A DNA stretch of 64,000 bases from Epiperipatus broadwayi (Eukaryota; Onychophora; Udeonychophora; Euonychophora; Peripatidae). Of this stretch, positions 1-11,134 are shown piece by piece; position 1 is the stretch's first letter; each line of letters opens with the position of its first letter. A program made the translations under genes and the position numbers. Location: positions 64,001 to 128,000 of the forward strand of contig JAQFVV010000274.1 of the NCBI GenBank assembly GCA_028023455.1, given 5' to 3'. Below the pieces are notes generated by a model. That model made no database searches, was not told the DNA's origin, and was given only the letters and a program-made list of their open reading frames with translations.

Positions 1-472
1 CTACTGATAAAGTCTCCGAGGTGTTATTTTTAATTTACTTAAAAAATTATAACAATATATAAATTATATAATTTTGATTCCATTTCATTAATTAAATTTC
101 GTTTTAGGTGTTATAAAATGTTAAGGCCTAGCAGATAGTAATGGTTCTGATTTAATGATAAAGTCTTTTGTTGAAACAAACTCAATCAGTAAACTAGATT
201 TTACTTTTACCCCAGGTGCGGACACTAATTGATTTCTTGTTTACACAAAACTCACATTTTTAATTATAAACCGATGATTTTTATTTTAACTTGAAATAAA
301 TAACATTTAACATATTTTCCTTACCAATATTATTTGTTTAAAAAAAAAGCAAATTTAAAGAAATACTTTAGTTTCAATTATATCTGTAAAACATTAAATC
401 AGTAAAACGTAAATATATTTTAAAGAAAAGATTTTACATTATACCTTTTTATTTAAACTTAAATATATATAC

Positions 473-2243
473 CACATATGGGCAACCTCTGGCTCTTTAC
501 GACTTTTAATCCAGCCCGCCACTAATCTATTTCAGCCATGTTTGATTCTGATTGTCAAATTTTTGAATAGAGCCTAGTGAGAGTTACGTTTGATTTTTAC
601 TTTTTGTGCAATTAAATAATTATGTTGTTTAATAAATTTATATTTTATATCTTTATTTAAGTCTTTTAATGATTAAAATTTAAAAAACTAAAATTATTAA
701 TATTTTAAAATAGTGAAAATAAATGTGAAAACGAAGTTCTTAGCGATAACAAAAAAGCACGTCTTAATTAGCTGCATGGAACGTATTGGAAAGGTTAGAA
801 TTGAGCTGGTATTTTTCTGCCAGCTCATATTCATACATATATATGCACATATATATATTATTAAAATCGCGTGTATATTATTTTATAATAAAACATATTT
901 TTCATATTAAAAATAAATAATAAAACTTCTTTTTTTTAAAGGGAATTTTAAAAGTTTTGAAATCAATTAAATCGAGATTAAAAGGGGGGGGGGATGACAA
1001 AACTTAAGATCTTGCAGGTTTTTTTTTTTTTTTATAAAAGTTTTTTTTTCCTATATAGCAAGTGTAAATATGTAGATAAAGGTGGAAATAAAAATAACAA
1101 AATCTTCAGGTGTATATATATAAATAGAAATCAACTTAAAAATTGAGCAATAATTGACTAGGTAAGGTTATACAATCACATGCCGGAATTAAAGTATACC
1201 AAGGATTAAAAGCAAAGAAGTCTTAAAAAAGTCACACCGGTAAAAACACAGTCCTCCCATATACAGTCTTAACTAGATCCTCTGCTAGACTCTTTCTTTT
1301 GTTTCCAATTATTATAGGCCTGAGCCAAATCACGCTGGATAACAATAGAAGCCTCGTTTGGGGGCAGAGTCCACCATCTAGAGGTGTTAATACCGCCGGA
1401 CAAGATTTGGTCAGCCCATTTTCTTGCCAATTCCTCTGTTGGTACATAAGGCTGAAGGGCACGGGCCACCTTTCCTCTATAATTCTCAACCGGAATGGAA
1501 GATGGCAACTGGGAAGATGTAGCAACTTGAGGTGAAGAGTGTGAGGCAGAACTTATGGACGGAGCGTGGGGCCCAAGAAATTCCCCTACACGTGGACCCC
1601 AGATGCTACTCGAGGTGGAAATCTCATTAAGCCTCACTGCAAGGTCCTCAATCGGCTTAGTAAAGGCCTCGTATAGAGCTGAGTGCTTTGCTATGTCCTG
1701 AGTGATTTTAGCTGATAGGGATCTAGTGAGTTCATATTGAGCTGAGGCAGAAGCCACTAGCTTCCCTGCACTACTTAGGTGTTCTCCTAGGCCTTTGAGC
1801 AATTTTTTATGCGAGCTCACAAGTGCTTTCGTTTCAATTAAGCGGCCCGTCTTGAGTCCACCTTGAGCAAATCTTTCATCATAATTTATTCCTCGCCAGG
1901 TGTTTAGTATACTGTTTTTTGAATGTTCAGTTAACATGGTCGTGTTGACGATAAAGTAATGATAGTCCTGACAGACTTGGGAACTTCGTTCAGGTGGGCG
2001 TGGAAGTATATCCATAAGCTCATCTAACAATGGAGTGAATCTGTCTCTGGGATCGTGCAGTTCCTCAGGGTGTTCTGGACTGGGACTTTCAAAACTTATG
2101 GATGCCAATTGAGAGGGAGTTGGTAGCATACTGGAGGGGTGAGGAAGTGTTCTTAAGATTGGTGAGCTGCTGGTGGACTTCAACTCAAAAGGATCCAGGG
2201 GTGGTTGTTCTGATTGGAGCGATTCCTCCTCCAACAGCTGGAT
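473..2243 (+). mobile_element. Truncated left part of hAT element (array unit 1)
   Basis: It starts at the hAT left end CACATATGGGCAACCT, preceded by ATATATAC at 465-472, and runs to the unit junction at 2243. It contains the 3' two-thirds of the minus-strand cargo ORF, homopolymer tracts of G and T near 985-1050, and a perfect 7-bp hairpin (803-809 / 820-826). The transposase end is absent, so this copy cannot be mobile. Confidence 0.75.
1269..2243 (-). pseudogene. 5'-truncated copy of the hAT cargo ORF (unit 1)
   Basis: The frame is open from the unit junction and ends in ..NNWKQKKESSRGSS and a stop. It matches the C-terminal ~320 residues of the 435-residue protein encoded at 13081-14388. 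The N-terminal ~115 residues and the true ATG are missing because the unit junction cuts the gene just before the codons for IQLLEEES. No ATG lies near the 5' end of the remaining frame. The open frame and the few amino-acid differences from the other copies suggest recent duplication rather than long decay. The family is unrecognised. Confidence 0.7.
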
Positions 2244-3375
2244 ACTCCAGTTATCAAGTTATATAGCAAAACATTGAGTTAATAAAGAAAAATTTGCAAA
2301 GGTATTACATTTTATATAATTCAAATATTTTTTAGAAAACAATTTAGAAAGAGTTTACAATAATATAGTTAGCTAACCTGATTTTGAAGAAATAATGATT
2401 ATTTTGAATTTTTCACAGAGCTCTGCGATTTTAATAATATTAAGGCAGTTCTACTATAGCTGGACTGGAGATATTCGAGCTGGAATGAAGGTGAGTTCTT
2501 TGGCGACTTATAACATGTTCTCTTTAGTTGGGAGACGATTTTAAAATGGTGTTCCTGTAGCTGGACTGAAATTGGAACGAAGGTGATTTTTTTAACCGCT
2601 TATGGCATCTTCTATTTATTATAAGCTTGTTAACGCAATGTTGGTTGTTGTTTCGGCTTTTGGGTGGATCGAACTTCAGCGTTCCATCACGGGAGTTGCA
2701 ACAAATTCTTGCCTGACTAGCAGGCCATAGTTAAATTAACAAATTTTCAGCTTCACGTAGTAACAACTCTTCAAAAGAAGATGGAGTCTCCCCGCTTAAA
2801 ATCTAGCCTATTTATATATTTCCACCAAGCCTTAAGACCTTTTTGGAATTTCATTTGCCTCCAGACCAATTGATTTTTAATTAAACAAAAATCATATAAT
2901 CTACTACTGATAAAGTCTCCGAGGTGTTATTTTTAATTTACTTAAAAAATTATAACAATATATAAATTATATAATTTTGATTCCATTTCATTAATTAAAT
3001 TTCGTTTTTAGGTGTTATAAAATGTTAAGGCCTAGCAGATAGTAATGGTTCTGATTTAATGATAAAGTCTTTTGTTGAAACAAACTCAATCAGTAAACTA
3101 GATTTTACTTTTACCGCAGGTCGTGGACACTAATTGATTTCTTGTTTACACAAAACTCACATTTTTAATTATAAACCGATGATTTTTATTTTAACTTGAA
3201 ATAAATAACATTTAACATATTTTCCTTACCAATATTATTTGTTTAAAAAAAGCAAATTTAAAGAAATACTTTAGTTTCAATTATATCTGTAAAACATTAA
3301 ATCAGTAAAACGTAAATATATTTTAAAGAAAACATTTTACATTATACCTTTTTATTTAAACTTAAATATATATAC
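2244..3375. repeat. hAT left-flank sequence, array copy 2
   Basis: This ~1.1 kb segment recurs at 11135-12267 and 47858-48990, and in part at 1-472. It holds no open frame that looks coding. It ends with ATATATAC directly before the hAT left terminus. Its left edge (ACTCCAGT.ATC) is the same nucleotide in units 2 and 3 and in block B, which suggests a true element end or a recurrent breakpoint. Confidence 0.7.
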
Positions 3376-3757
3376 CACATATGGGCAACCTCTGGCTCTT
3401 TACGACTTTTAATCCAGCCCACCACTAATCTATTTCAGCCATGTTTGATTCTGATTGTCAAATTTTTGAATAGAGCCTAGTGAGAGTTACGTTTGATTTT
3501 TACTTTTTGTGCAATTAAATAATTATGTTGTTTAATAAATTTATATTTTATATCTTTATTTAAGTCTTTTAATGATTAAAATTTAAAAAACTAAAATTAT
3601 TAATATTTTAAAATAGTGAAAATAAATGTGAAAACGAAGTTCTTAGCGATAACAAAAAAGCACGTCTTAATTAGCTGCATGGAACGTATTGGAAAGGTTA
3701 GAATTGAGCTGGTATTTTTCTGCCAGCTCATATTCATACATATATACGCACATATAT

Positions 3758-5157
3758 TGTAACCGGCATGCCTCCAGTCTATCTATACGGCCGTTTCTAG
3801 GTTGATACCCTATCAAGCATAATCTGACGGAGGCAACCAGCTACACAAAATATATATAGAACGGATTAGTAAGAATATAATATATTCAATTACTCCCTTA
3901 CCGGTTGAGTTTGACCTAATAAAATCAAATCAAACTATATTTCCCAACCGATTGTTCTTCCTGACATAAAAAAAATAATAATGGTTGACATAGCAAGTAA
4001 TTACAGTAATGCAAATTTTAAAACGAGGTTTATTGGTTGTCTAACATAAAACATAATTTCTATAATTTCGAGACATATTAATCATAATAAATACGTGTAT
4101 AGAGTGTTAGTATGAAATGTATGTAAATAAGTTTCTTATAAATGTTCGTTCAATTAAAGTTTATATGTATCAGAGTTATATAAGGAATAATCGTTCAACT
4201 AGAGTTTCTATGTATCAGAGTATATATAAAGGAACAATTCGCTTTCTTGATTCCCTTGGAATTATGATTAAACTAGGAGTTAATAAGTTAGCATGCTAAT
4301 GTATGATTACCTAGGTAAACGGTCCTGGCAATTTATTCAGTCACTTCTTCGAACCGCGTTGTGGGCGTCTTACTTCTTTTGTAGAGTGGTTCAACTCCGT
4401 ATAGTTTCTTCCCAACGGTTTCCAAATGGCACGGAGACATAGGTCGGTGAGCGGGGATTATCTTCATTTCGTCGGTGCTATAGACTGGGGTATGGAGTAG
4501 CGTTTCGAACCGGCGCTCGAAAGTATTTCTTCTACTCGATCATCATTTCTTTAACTATAGCCTGGGTGGCAGTTAAACATTTCGCTAGGAACAAAAAAAA
4601 AAGGTTTTCCTTTTTGAAAAACTGGGATCACACCTTTTTTCTACACCGCTCTACTCTCTCCTAGTAAAAAAAAACTCCCCTCCCCTTTGTCTTGTGGATC
4701 ACGTTTTCACACCTACGGCCATCTTTGATCTTAAAATAATTTAATTACTCTCCCTTTCATTTGTTGCATTTATTCTTTCTCTAATTAAACTTATTACATT
4801 TATTTTATTTATTTATTTTTCTTAACCATCACTCTATGAATTTCTCAGTAATTATTTCCATGATTTTTACCGTATGAGTTTCATCTTTTTTCCTTCCGAG
4901 AAAAATGCTTTAGTACAACAAAATTCGACATTTATTTTATTTTATAACTCCCATTCATTCTTTCACTCCCATTTACTAGCTGATAACGATCTTTAAATGT
5001 TATCCCAAATTCCTTCTACAAACCACTAATTCTTATCTAACTCGTCTGTTGTCTTATCTAAAATCTTTTTTCTTTCTTTTTTTTTTTCTTTTTAATATTT
5101 GACCTAACTGAATATACATATTATATTAAATATATGTGATCACCTCGTGCTATCACA
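3758..5157 (-). repeat. LTR (3' LTR in element orientation)
   Basis: This 1400 bp repeat matches 8336-9739 with about ten substitutions and a few homopolymer length changes. It has TG..CA ends. Around 4145-4250 it contains two imperfect ~48 bp units sharing TTTATATGTATCAGAG / TTTCTATGTATCAGAG. The short frame across that stretch is present in both LTRs and is probably not a gene. Confidence 0.9.
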
Positions 5158-5174
5158 TTACACCCTCCCCCATT
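5158..5174 (-). promoter_or_regulatory. Polypurine tract
   Basis: On the minus strand the bases just before the 3' LTR read AATGGGGGAGGGTGTAA. A purine-rich run directly upstream of the 3' LTR is where plus-strand DNA synthesis is primed in LTR elements. It agrees with the gag orientation. Confidence 0.65.
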
Positions 5175-5706
5175 AGGAATTAACAGAATGTTAATTCTGA
5201 TAAATAGCATGCTGCTCGTTCGTTTATTATCTCGCTAATCAGTATTGAATGTTGTGCTCAGTTTATTGTGATGACAAATGTTTGGAGCATTATGAAGAGG
5301 TCACTAGGCTTCTTATACTATCATCTCTCTTCATTTACAATCTAACCCTTCCATTACCTCTATCCATACTAGTTCTTTCCAAATTTATCTTTCGGGAAGC
5401 ACTACTGAATTAGCCTTTATTTGTTTTGGGGTTTATCTAATCTCCGTACTTATAGAATATTAATCTAATCACGTATACCTCGACCCACTCATAAAGATAT
5501 TCCTCGGTACGTACTCGCCTGTTTTTCCGTAACTGTCAGCAACTATATTCCTTTGTCACCCATCCACCCATGACTCCCGTTTCCTCTGATCTCATTTCCC
5601 AAACCTTTCATATTTATATTATTAATTTTTTTTCCTTTTTGTCGTATATCCAAGTGTGTGTTGTTGGTCATCATCTGCGTCCATCCTGAATGTACTATAC
5701 TATTCA

Positions 5707-7203
5707 TTAAACTTTATCTGGCGGTCCTGGCTTTCTCGGGATATACCCACTGGTGCTTGCCGGCTCTTCCTTATCCCTATACCCATTGTAGTGTTGAAAG
5801 GTCTGCGGTCGCTTGATCTCCGTTTCTTTCCATCTTGATTGCGGCCCATACGTATTCCTTTCTCTTTCTGTTATTCTTCTGAGACCATTCCTGTCCCACT
5901 GATTTTGATAACCTTGATCCCGAACTCTATTCATGGGAGGATCCTTTGGAGGGGTTTTGAGCTCTCCATTATCTACTCTGTCCTCCTGTCCGGATCTATC
6001 AAATATTCTAAGTAATTCGGACATTTGCTCGGCTGTCTGCCTTTCTGTGCCCACTAACATTTGTTCGACGTATGTGGGTAGGTTTCGCCTCACAATCTGT
6101 ACTATCTGTTTTTCTGTCAGGGGGTCTGCGGTTAGCATTCGCAATGAAGCGACTTGTTGGCGGAAAAATGATGCAAAAGACTTCCCGGGTTTCCATTTTT
6201 CTTACACTATGCTATAGAATATATCTTCTTGTATTTTCTCACCCCAATAATCCTTCAAAATTACGTTTTTATATTGCTGTAGTGTTTGAGGTTTTACAAA
6301 TAACGAGTCCCACCATGTACGGGCCTCCTCTCGCAAATGGCTACACGCAATCGCAATGCACGCCTCATCATGCAATTTGTTGAGCTCGCAATATTTTTTT
6401 AACCCGTTTAGATGTTCTAATGGATTCTCCCTTTCACGTCCATTAAACATGCAGATTTTGACAAACTGATTAACTGCGGCTGCGCTGCTCCTTTCCGGAT
6501 CGTAATTATACGTCCCCAGCCTAACATCATCAATGGGTCTACTCCGCATACGTCCGACCTTAATTTCCAATATCTCTACTTTATCCCGCAACTTATCTAC
6601 GTCACCTTTAAGTTGTTCTACTATACTACTATTCTCACCTATATACGTCCCTAGACTATCCCGGTTATTCACTCTTTTTTGTTGGACATCGCTCTGCACA
6701 TCGTTTATTTTTATATTACACTCATTAACGCCATATTGGCATATCCTAATGTATTCCCCTTGTTCATCAACTTTCTTATTTAGATCTATCATTTGCTGCG
6801 ACCACTTTTTCTTTACTTCCAATGGTCCAACACCTTGTTCCTGACTTGCAATTTCACTTTTATCATAATTATCGAATTGTCTATTAGATTCTACAGTTTT
6901 CGGCTCGTAGTTTTTGTCCCATTTATTCATAAATGCTCTTTGCTCCTCTCTGCACTGTTCCATGAATGTCCTCTGTTCTTCCTTACATTGCTTCATGAAC
7001 TCCTGTTGCTCTTCTCTCTGCTGTTTCATAAACTCTTTCTGTTCGTTTCTCATTTGATTTATTAAGTCATATAATTCTCTGTTACTAATATCCCCAGTGG
7101 TTAGTTGTGGGTCTGACATCCCAAGTGAACTCCCACTATTGTCCAACCTTTCTACTTCCTCTGGCTCCTGAACATCCATGACTTTCTTTGACCTAGTAAG
7201 CAT
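5707..7203 (-). pseudogene. gag: Retrotransposon Gag-like protein with one internal stop
   Basis: One frame of 499 codons runs from an ATG at 7203 to 5707 and is broken by a single TAA at 6202-6204. Reading continues in the same frame (KWKPGKSFASFFRQQ..) after it. Residues ~53-95 carry consecutive 11-residue repeats of the form (R/K)EEQxxFMxQC, a hendecad coiled-coil pattern. The central region has retrotransposon capsid features (..FVKICMFNGRERENPLEHL.., HLREEARTWWDSL). The C-terminus is charged and ends in PRKPGPPDKV. No CCHC zinc knuckle is visible, which is unusual for this class. It would form the particle that packages the element's RNA. Because the rest of the frame is intact, the stop looks recent. 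Confidence 0.8.
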
Positions 7204-8311
7204 TTACGTATTGAATCCGATTGTGAACACTAACTGAATGGTTTTTTAAAACGAACTACTTTTTCTCTCTTGTTTTATATTCTAAAATTTATGGCAATTA
7301 TTTACTATTCGAACGCCAATGTTCGGACTACTCCACACCCAATTATGTGTTATGTACCCGCTCAGTCTCTACCTATACTCATATCTCTACTTATACCAAC
7401 ACCACTCCTACTCTACTACTAATTTTCGACTGACACTCGCATATGCACAACTCAATTGCGAACTCTATCTCAACGTATATCTTATACTCTCCGTACGGTT
7501 ATATAATGGCCGCAAAAGTACCAATGTGTGTGTGAGAAAATCTAAGCTATTAGCTAAGTAAGTTTTGAAAGTTTAATAATTACTCCTATTAAGTATTTCC
7601 ATCACAGCTAGTCAATCACATGATATACATAATTATTCCGTATGACTCCACGTTTCTTTAGATTGCGTTAAAAAAAATCTCGGAGTAAACAATGCCGCGG
7701 TCTCTTTTACCTGTCTTTCGTCCCCCCTTTTTTTTTTTTGCACTAAACGGAAATAACTTAACAACCTTTCTCTATTTCACTGACGAACTTAGATCGTCTA
7801 CCTTGTAGTTTTTTTACAAAAATCTAACAATAGGTTTTACATACGTTTTCACTGTTACAAACAAATTAGAACCAGCTAGTTCTTGTCAACAATCGCGTAT
7901 CGCGCAATTCAAAATTCAAAATGTCTTATCAATATCTAATCGCTACGAAATTAGTGGCAAACTTATCCATGTGAAAGTCATTTCATATTATAACTGAATT
8001 TATTACTCTTTCTAAGAATAACCCTTCCCTTTTCTTTTCTTTTAAAAAATTCCCAAACTGATTTTTCACTCGCAACCTCTATTCTCTAATACCAAATACC
8101 CACGTATCATTTCTACACGAATATAACTATTTCATTTTCCCATTCGCTCTATTTCAAAATCGTTCAAACTCTGTTATACACATTTTTCTCTTTTTTTTTT
8201 TTTACTTGCCACGTCAACTCATTGTCGTCTCTAATATAATAATCATTAAAAATACATTTTCGAGATTTGCCTTTCACTTTATGTGAATTCTGGCTTCGGT
8301 TACGTTCAAAA
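7204..8311 (-). other. Leader of the LTR element, no gene seen
   Basis: About 1.1 kb between the primer site and the gag ATG. Small frames occur on both strands, but none resembles a known protein. It presumably serves as the transcribed leader and packaging region. Confidence 0.5.
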
Positions 8312-8329
8312 TCTTCGGACTGGCCCCCA
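8312..8329 (-). promoter_or_regulatory. Primer binding site, tRNA-Pro-like
   Basis: Six bases inside the 5' LTR end, the minus strand reads TGGGGGCCAGTCCGAAGA. The TGG start would pair with a tRNA CCA end, and the TGGGGGC start resembles tRNA-Pro-primed retroelements. The exact tRNA cannot be decided without the host tRNA set. Confidence 0.55.
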
Positions 8330-8335
8330 AATTTA

Positions 8336-9739
8336 TGTAACCGGCATGCCTCCAGTCTATCTATACGGCCGTTTCTAGGTTGATACCCTATCAAGCATAA
8401 TCTGACGGAGGCAACCAGCTACACAAAATATATATAGAACGGATTAGTAAGAATATAATATATTCAATTACTACCTTACCGGTTGAGTTTGACCTAATAA
8501 AATCAAATCAAACTATATTTCCCAACCGATTGTTCTTCCTGACATAAAAAAAAATAATAATGGTTGACATAGCAAGTAATTACAGTAATGCAAATTTTAA
8601 AACGAGGTTTATTGGTTGTCTGACATAAAACATAATTTCTATAATTTCGAGACATATTAATCATAATAAATACGTGTATAGAGTGTTAGTATGAAATGTA
8701 TGTAAATAAGTTTCTTATAAATGTTCGTTCAATTAAAGTTTATATGTATCAGAGTTATATAAGGAATAATCGTTCAACTAGAGTTTCTATGTATCAGAGT
8801 ATATATAAAGGAACAATTCGCTTTCTTGATTCCCTTGGAATTATGATTAAACTAGGAGTTAATAAGTTAGCATGCTAATGTATGATTACCTAGGTAAACG
8901 GTCCTGGCAATTTATTCAGTCACTTCTTCGAACCGCGTTGTGGGCGTCCCACTTCTTTTGTAGAGCGGTTCAACTCCGTATAGTTTCTTCCCAACGGTTT
9001 CCAAATGGCACGGAGACATAGGTCGGTGAGCGGGGATTATCTTCATTTCGTCGGTGCTATAGACTGGGGTATGGTGTAGCGTTTCGAACCGGCGCTCGAA
9101 AGTATTTCTTCTACTCGATCATCATTTCTTTAACTATAGCCTGGGTGGCAGTTAAACATTTCGCTAGGAACAAAAAAAAAATGGTTTTCCTTTTTGAAAA
9201 ACTGGGATCACACCTTTTTTTCTACACTGCTCTACTCTCTCCTAGTAAAAAAAAACTCCCCTCCCCTTTGTCTTGTGGATCACGTTTTCACACCTACGGC
9301 CATCTTTGATCTTAAAATAATTTAATTACTCTCCCTTTCATTTGTTGCATTTATTCTTTCTCTAATTAAACTTATTACATTTATTTTATTTATTTATTTC
9401 TCTTAACCATCACTCTATGAATTTCTCAGTAATTATTTCCATGATTTTTACCGTAAGAGTTTCATCTTTTTTTCCTTCCGAGAAAAATGCTTTAGTACAA
9501 CAAAATTCGACATTTATTTTATTTTATAACTCCCATTCATTCTTTCACTCCCATTTACTAGCTGATAACGATCTTTAAATGTTATTCCAAATTCCTTCTA
9601 CAAACCACTAATTCTTATCTAACTCGTCTGTTATCTTATCTAAAATCTTTTTTCTTTCTTTTTTTTTTTTCTTTTTAATATTTGACCTAACTGAATATAA
9701 TATTATATTAAATATATGTGATCACCTCGTGCTATCACA
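8336..9739 (-). repeat. LTR (5' LTR in element orientation)
   Basis: This 1404 bp partner of 3758-5157 begins TGTAACCGG and ends CTATCACA on the + strand. It is followed at once by the resumed hAT sequence (ATATATATTATTAAAATCGCG). Confidence 0.9.
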
Positions 9740-10162
9740 ATATATATTATTAAAATCGCGTGTATATTATTTTATAATAAAACATATTTTTTATATTAAA
9801 AATAAATAATAAAACTTCTTTTTTTTAAAGCGAATTTTAAAAGTTTTGAAATCAATTAAATCGAGATTAAAAGGGGGGGGGGATGACAAAACTTAAGATC
9901 TTGCAGGTTTTTTTTTTTTTTTATAAAAGTTTTTTTTTTTTTTCCTATATAGCAAGTGTAAATATGTAGATAAAGGTGGAAATAAAAATAACAAAATCTT
10001 CAGGTGTATATATATAAATAGAAATCAACTTAAAAATTGAGCAATAATTGACTAGGTAAGGTTATACAATCACATGCCGGAATTAAAGTATACCAAGGAT
10101 TAAAAGCAAAGAAGTCTTAAAAAAGTCACACCGGTAAAAACACAGTCCTCCCATATACAGTC

Positions 10163-11134
10163 TTAACTAGATCCTCTGCTAGACTCTTTCTTTTGTTTCC
10201 AATTATTATAGGCCTGAGCCAAATCACGCTGGATAACAATAGAAGCCTCGTTTGGGGGCAGAGTCCACCATCTAGAGGTGTTAATACCGCCGGACAAGAT
10301 TTGGTCAGCCCATTTTCTTGCCAATTCCTCTGTTGGTACATAAGGCTGAAGGGCACGGGCCACCTTTCCTCTATAATTCTCAACCGGAATGGAAGATGGC
10401 AACTGGGAAGGTGTAGCAACTTGAGGTGAAGAGTGTGAGGCAGAACTTATGGACGGAGCGTGGGGCCCAAGAAATTCCCCTACACGTGGACCCCAGATGC
10501 TACTCGAGGTGGAAATATCATTAAGCCTCACTGCAAGGTCCTCAATCGGCTTAGTAAAGGCCTCGTATAGAGCTGAGTGCTTTGCTATATCCTGAGTGAT
10601 TTTAGCTGATAGGGATCTAGTGAGTTCATATTGAGCTGAGGCAGAAGCCACTAGCTTCCCTGCACTACTTAGGTGTTCTCCTAGGCCTTTGAGCAATTTT
10701 TTATGCGAGCTCACAAGTGCTTTCGTTTTAATTAAGCGGCCCGTCTCGAGTCCACCTTGAGCAAATCTTTCATCATAATTTATTCCTCGCCAGGTGTTTA
10801 GTATACTGTTTTTTGAATGTTCAGTTAACATGGTCGCGTTGACGATAAAGTAATGATAGTCCTGACAGACTTGGGAACTTCGTTCAGGTGGGCGTGGAAG
10901 TATATCCATAAGCTCATCTAACAATGGAGTGAATCTGTCTCTGGGATCGTGCAGTTCCTCAGGGTGTTCTGGACTGGGACTTTCAAAACTTATGGATGCC
11001 AATTGAGAGGGAGTTGGTAGCATACTGGAGGGGTGAGGAAGTGTTCTTAAGATTGGTGAGCTGCTGGTGGACTTCAACTCAAAAGGATCCAGGGGTGGTT
11101 CTGATTGGAGTGATTCCTCCTCCAACAGCTGGAT
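10163..11134 (-). pseudogene. 5'-truncated copy of the hAT cargo ORF (unit 2)
   Basis: Same structure as the copy at 1269-2243: open frame, same C-terminal end (ESSRGSS), cut at the unit junction before IQLLEEES. It carries a private in-frame 3-bp deletion that removes one Q from the SEQPPLDPF motif, plus a few substitutions (for example NAT for NTT and NDIS for NEIS). It lacks an ATG and promoter. Confidence 0.7.

Larger units (their letters stand above)
3758..9739 (-). mobile_element. Non-autonomous LTR retrotransposon (gag only)
   Basis: Two ~1.4 kb direct repeats (TGTAACC..TATCACA on the + strand) bracket a 3.18 kb interior. The unoccupied sequence in the sister unit (12640-12660) shows it entered an AT run and made a short duplication, apparently 4 bp (ATAT). 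On the minus strand the order is LTR (9739-8336), a tRNA-like primer site, a ~1.1 kb leader, one gag-type ORF, ~0.5 kb without genes, a purine-rich tract, then LTR. No protease, reverse transcriptase, RNase H or integrase is visible, so it must have relied on an autonomous partner. Gag-only elements of this kind (TR-GAG, LARD) are known; which superfamily supplied the enzymes is unclear. The LTRs differ by roughly a dozen changes, implying a fairly recent insertion. Confidence 0.9.
3376..11134 (+). mobile_element. Truncated left part of hAT element (unit 2), split by LTR element
   Basis: The left terminus is at 3376, after ATATATAC at 3368-3375. The sequence is interrupted at 3757/9740 by the LTR retrotransposon inside an (AT)n stretch, then resumes and ends at the junction 11134/11135. 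It corresponds to 12268-14037 of the complete copy. The LTR element therefore inserted after this unit had formed, or hit only this unit. Confidence 0.75.

Noticed and set aside
713-910. 65-codon frame beginning KINVKTKF, repeated in the array copies and block B
   Set aside because: It starts at GTG, not ATG, and lies in the noncoding 3' region of the cargo gene. It recurs only because the whole segment is duplicated, and it crosses microsatellite sequence.
1299-1535. Plus-strand 78-codon frame opposite the cargo ORF, present in several copies
   Set aside because: A shadow of the well-supported minus-strand gene, with no independent signal.
1-3757. CRISPR-like array or bacterial origin suggested by the repeats
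   Set aside because: The repeats are kilobase transposon units, not short spaced repeats, and all recognised proteins are eukaryotic element types.
4117-4299. 60-codon frame present in both LTRs
   Set aside because: Identical because the LTRs are identical. It is antisense to the element and made of two ~48 bp repeat units without protein features.
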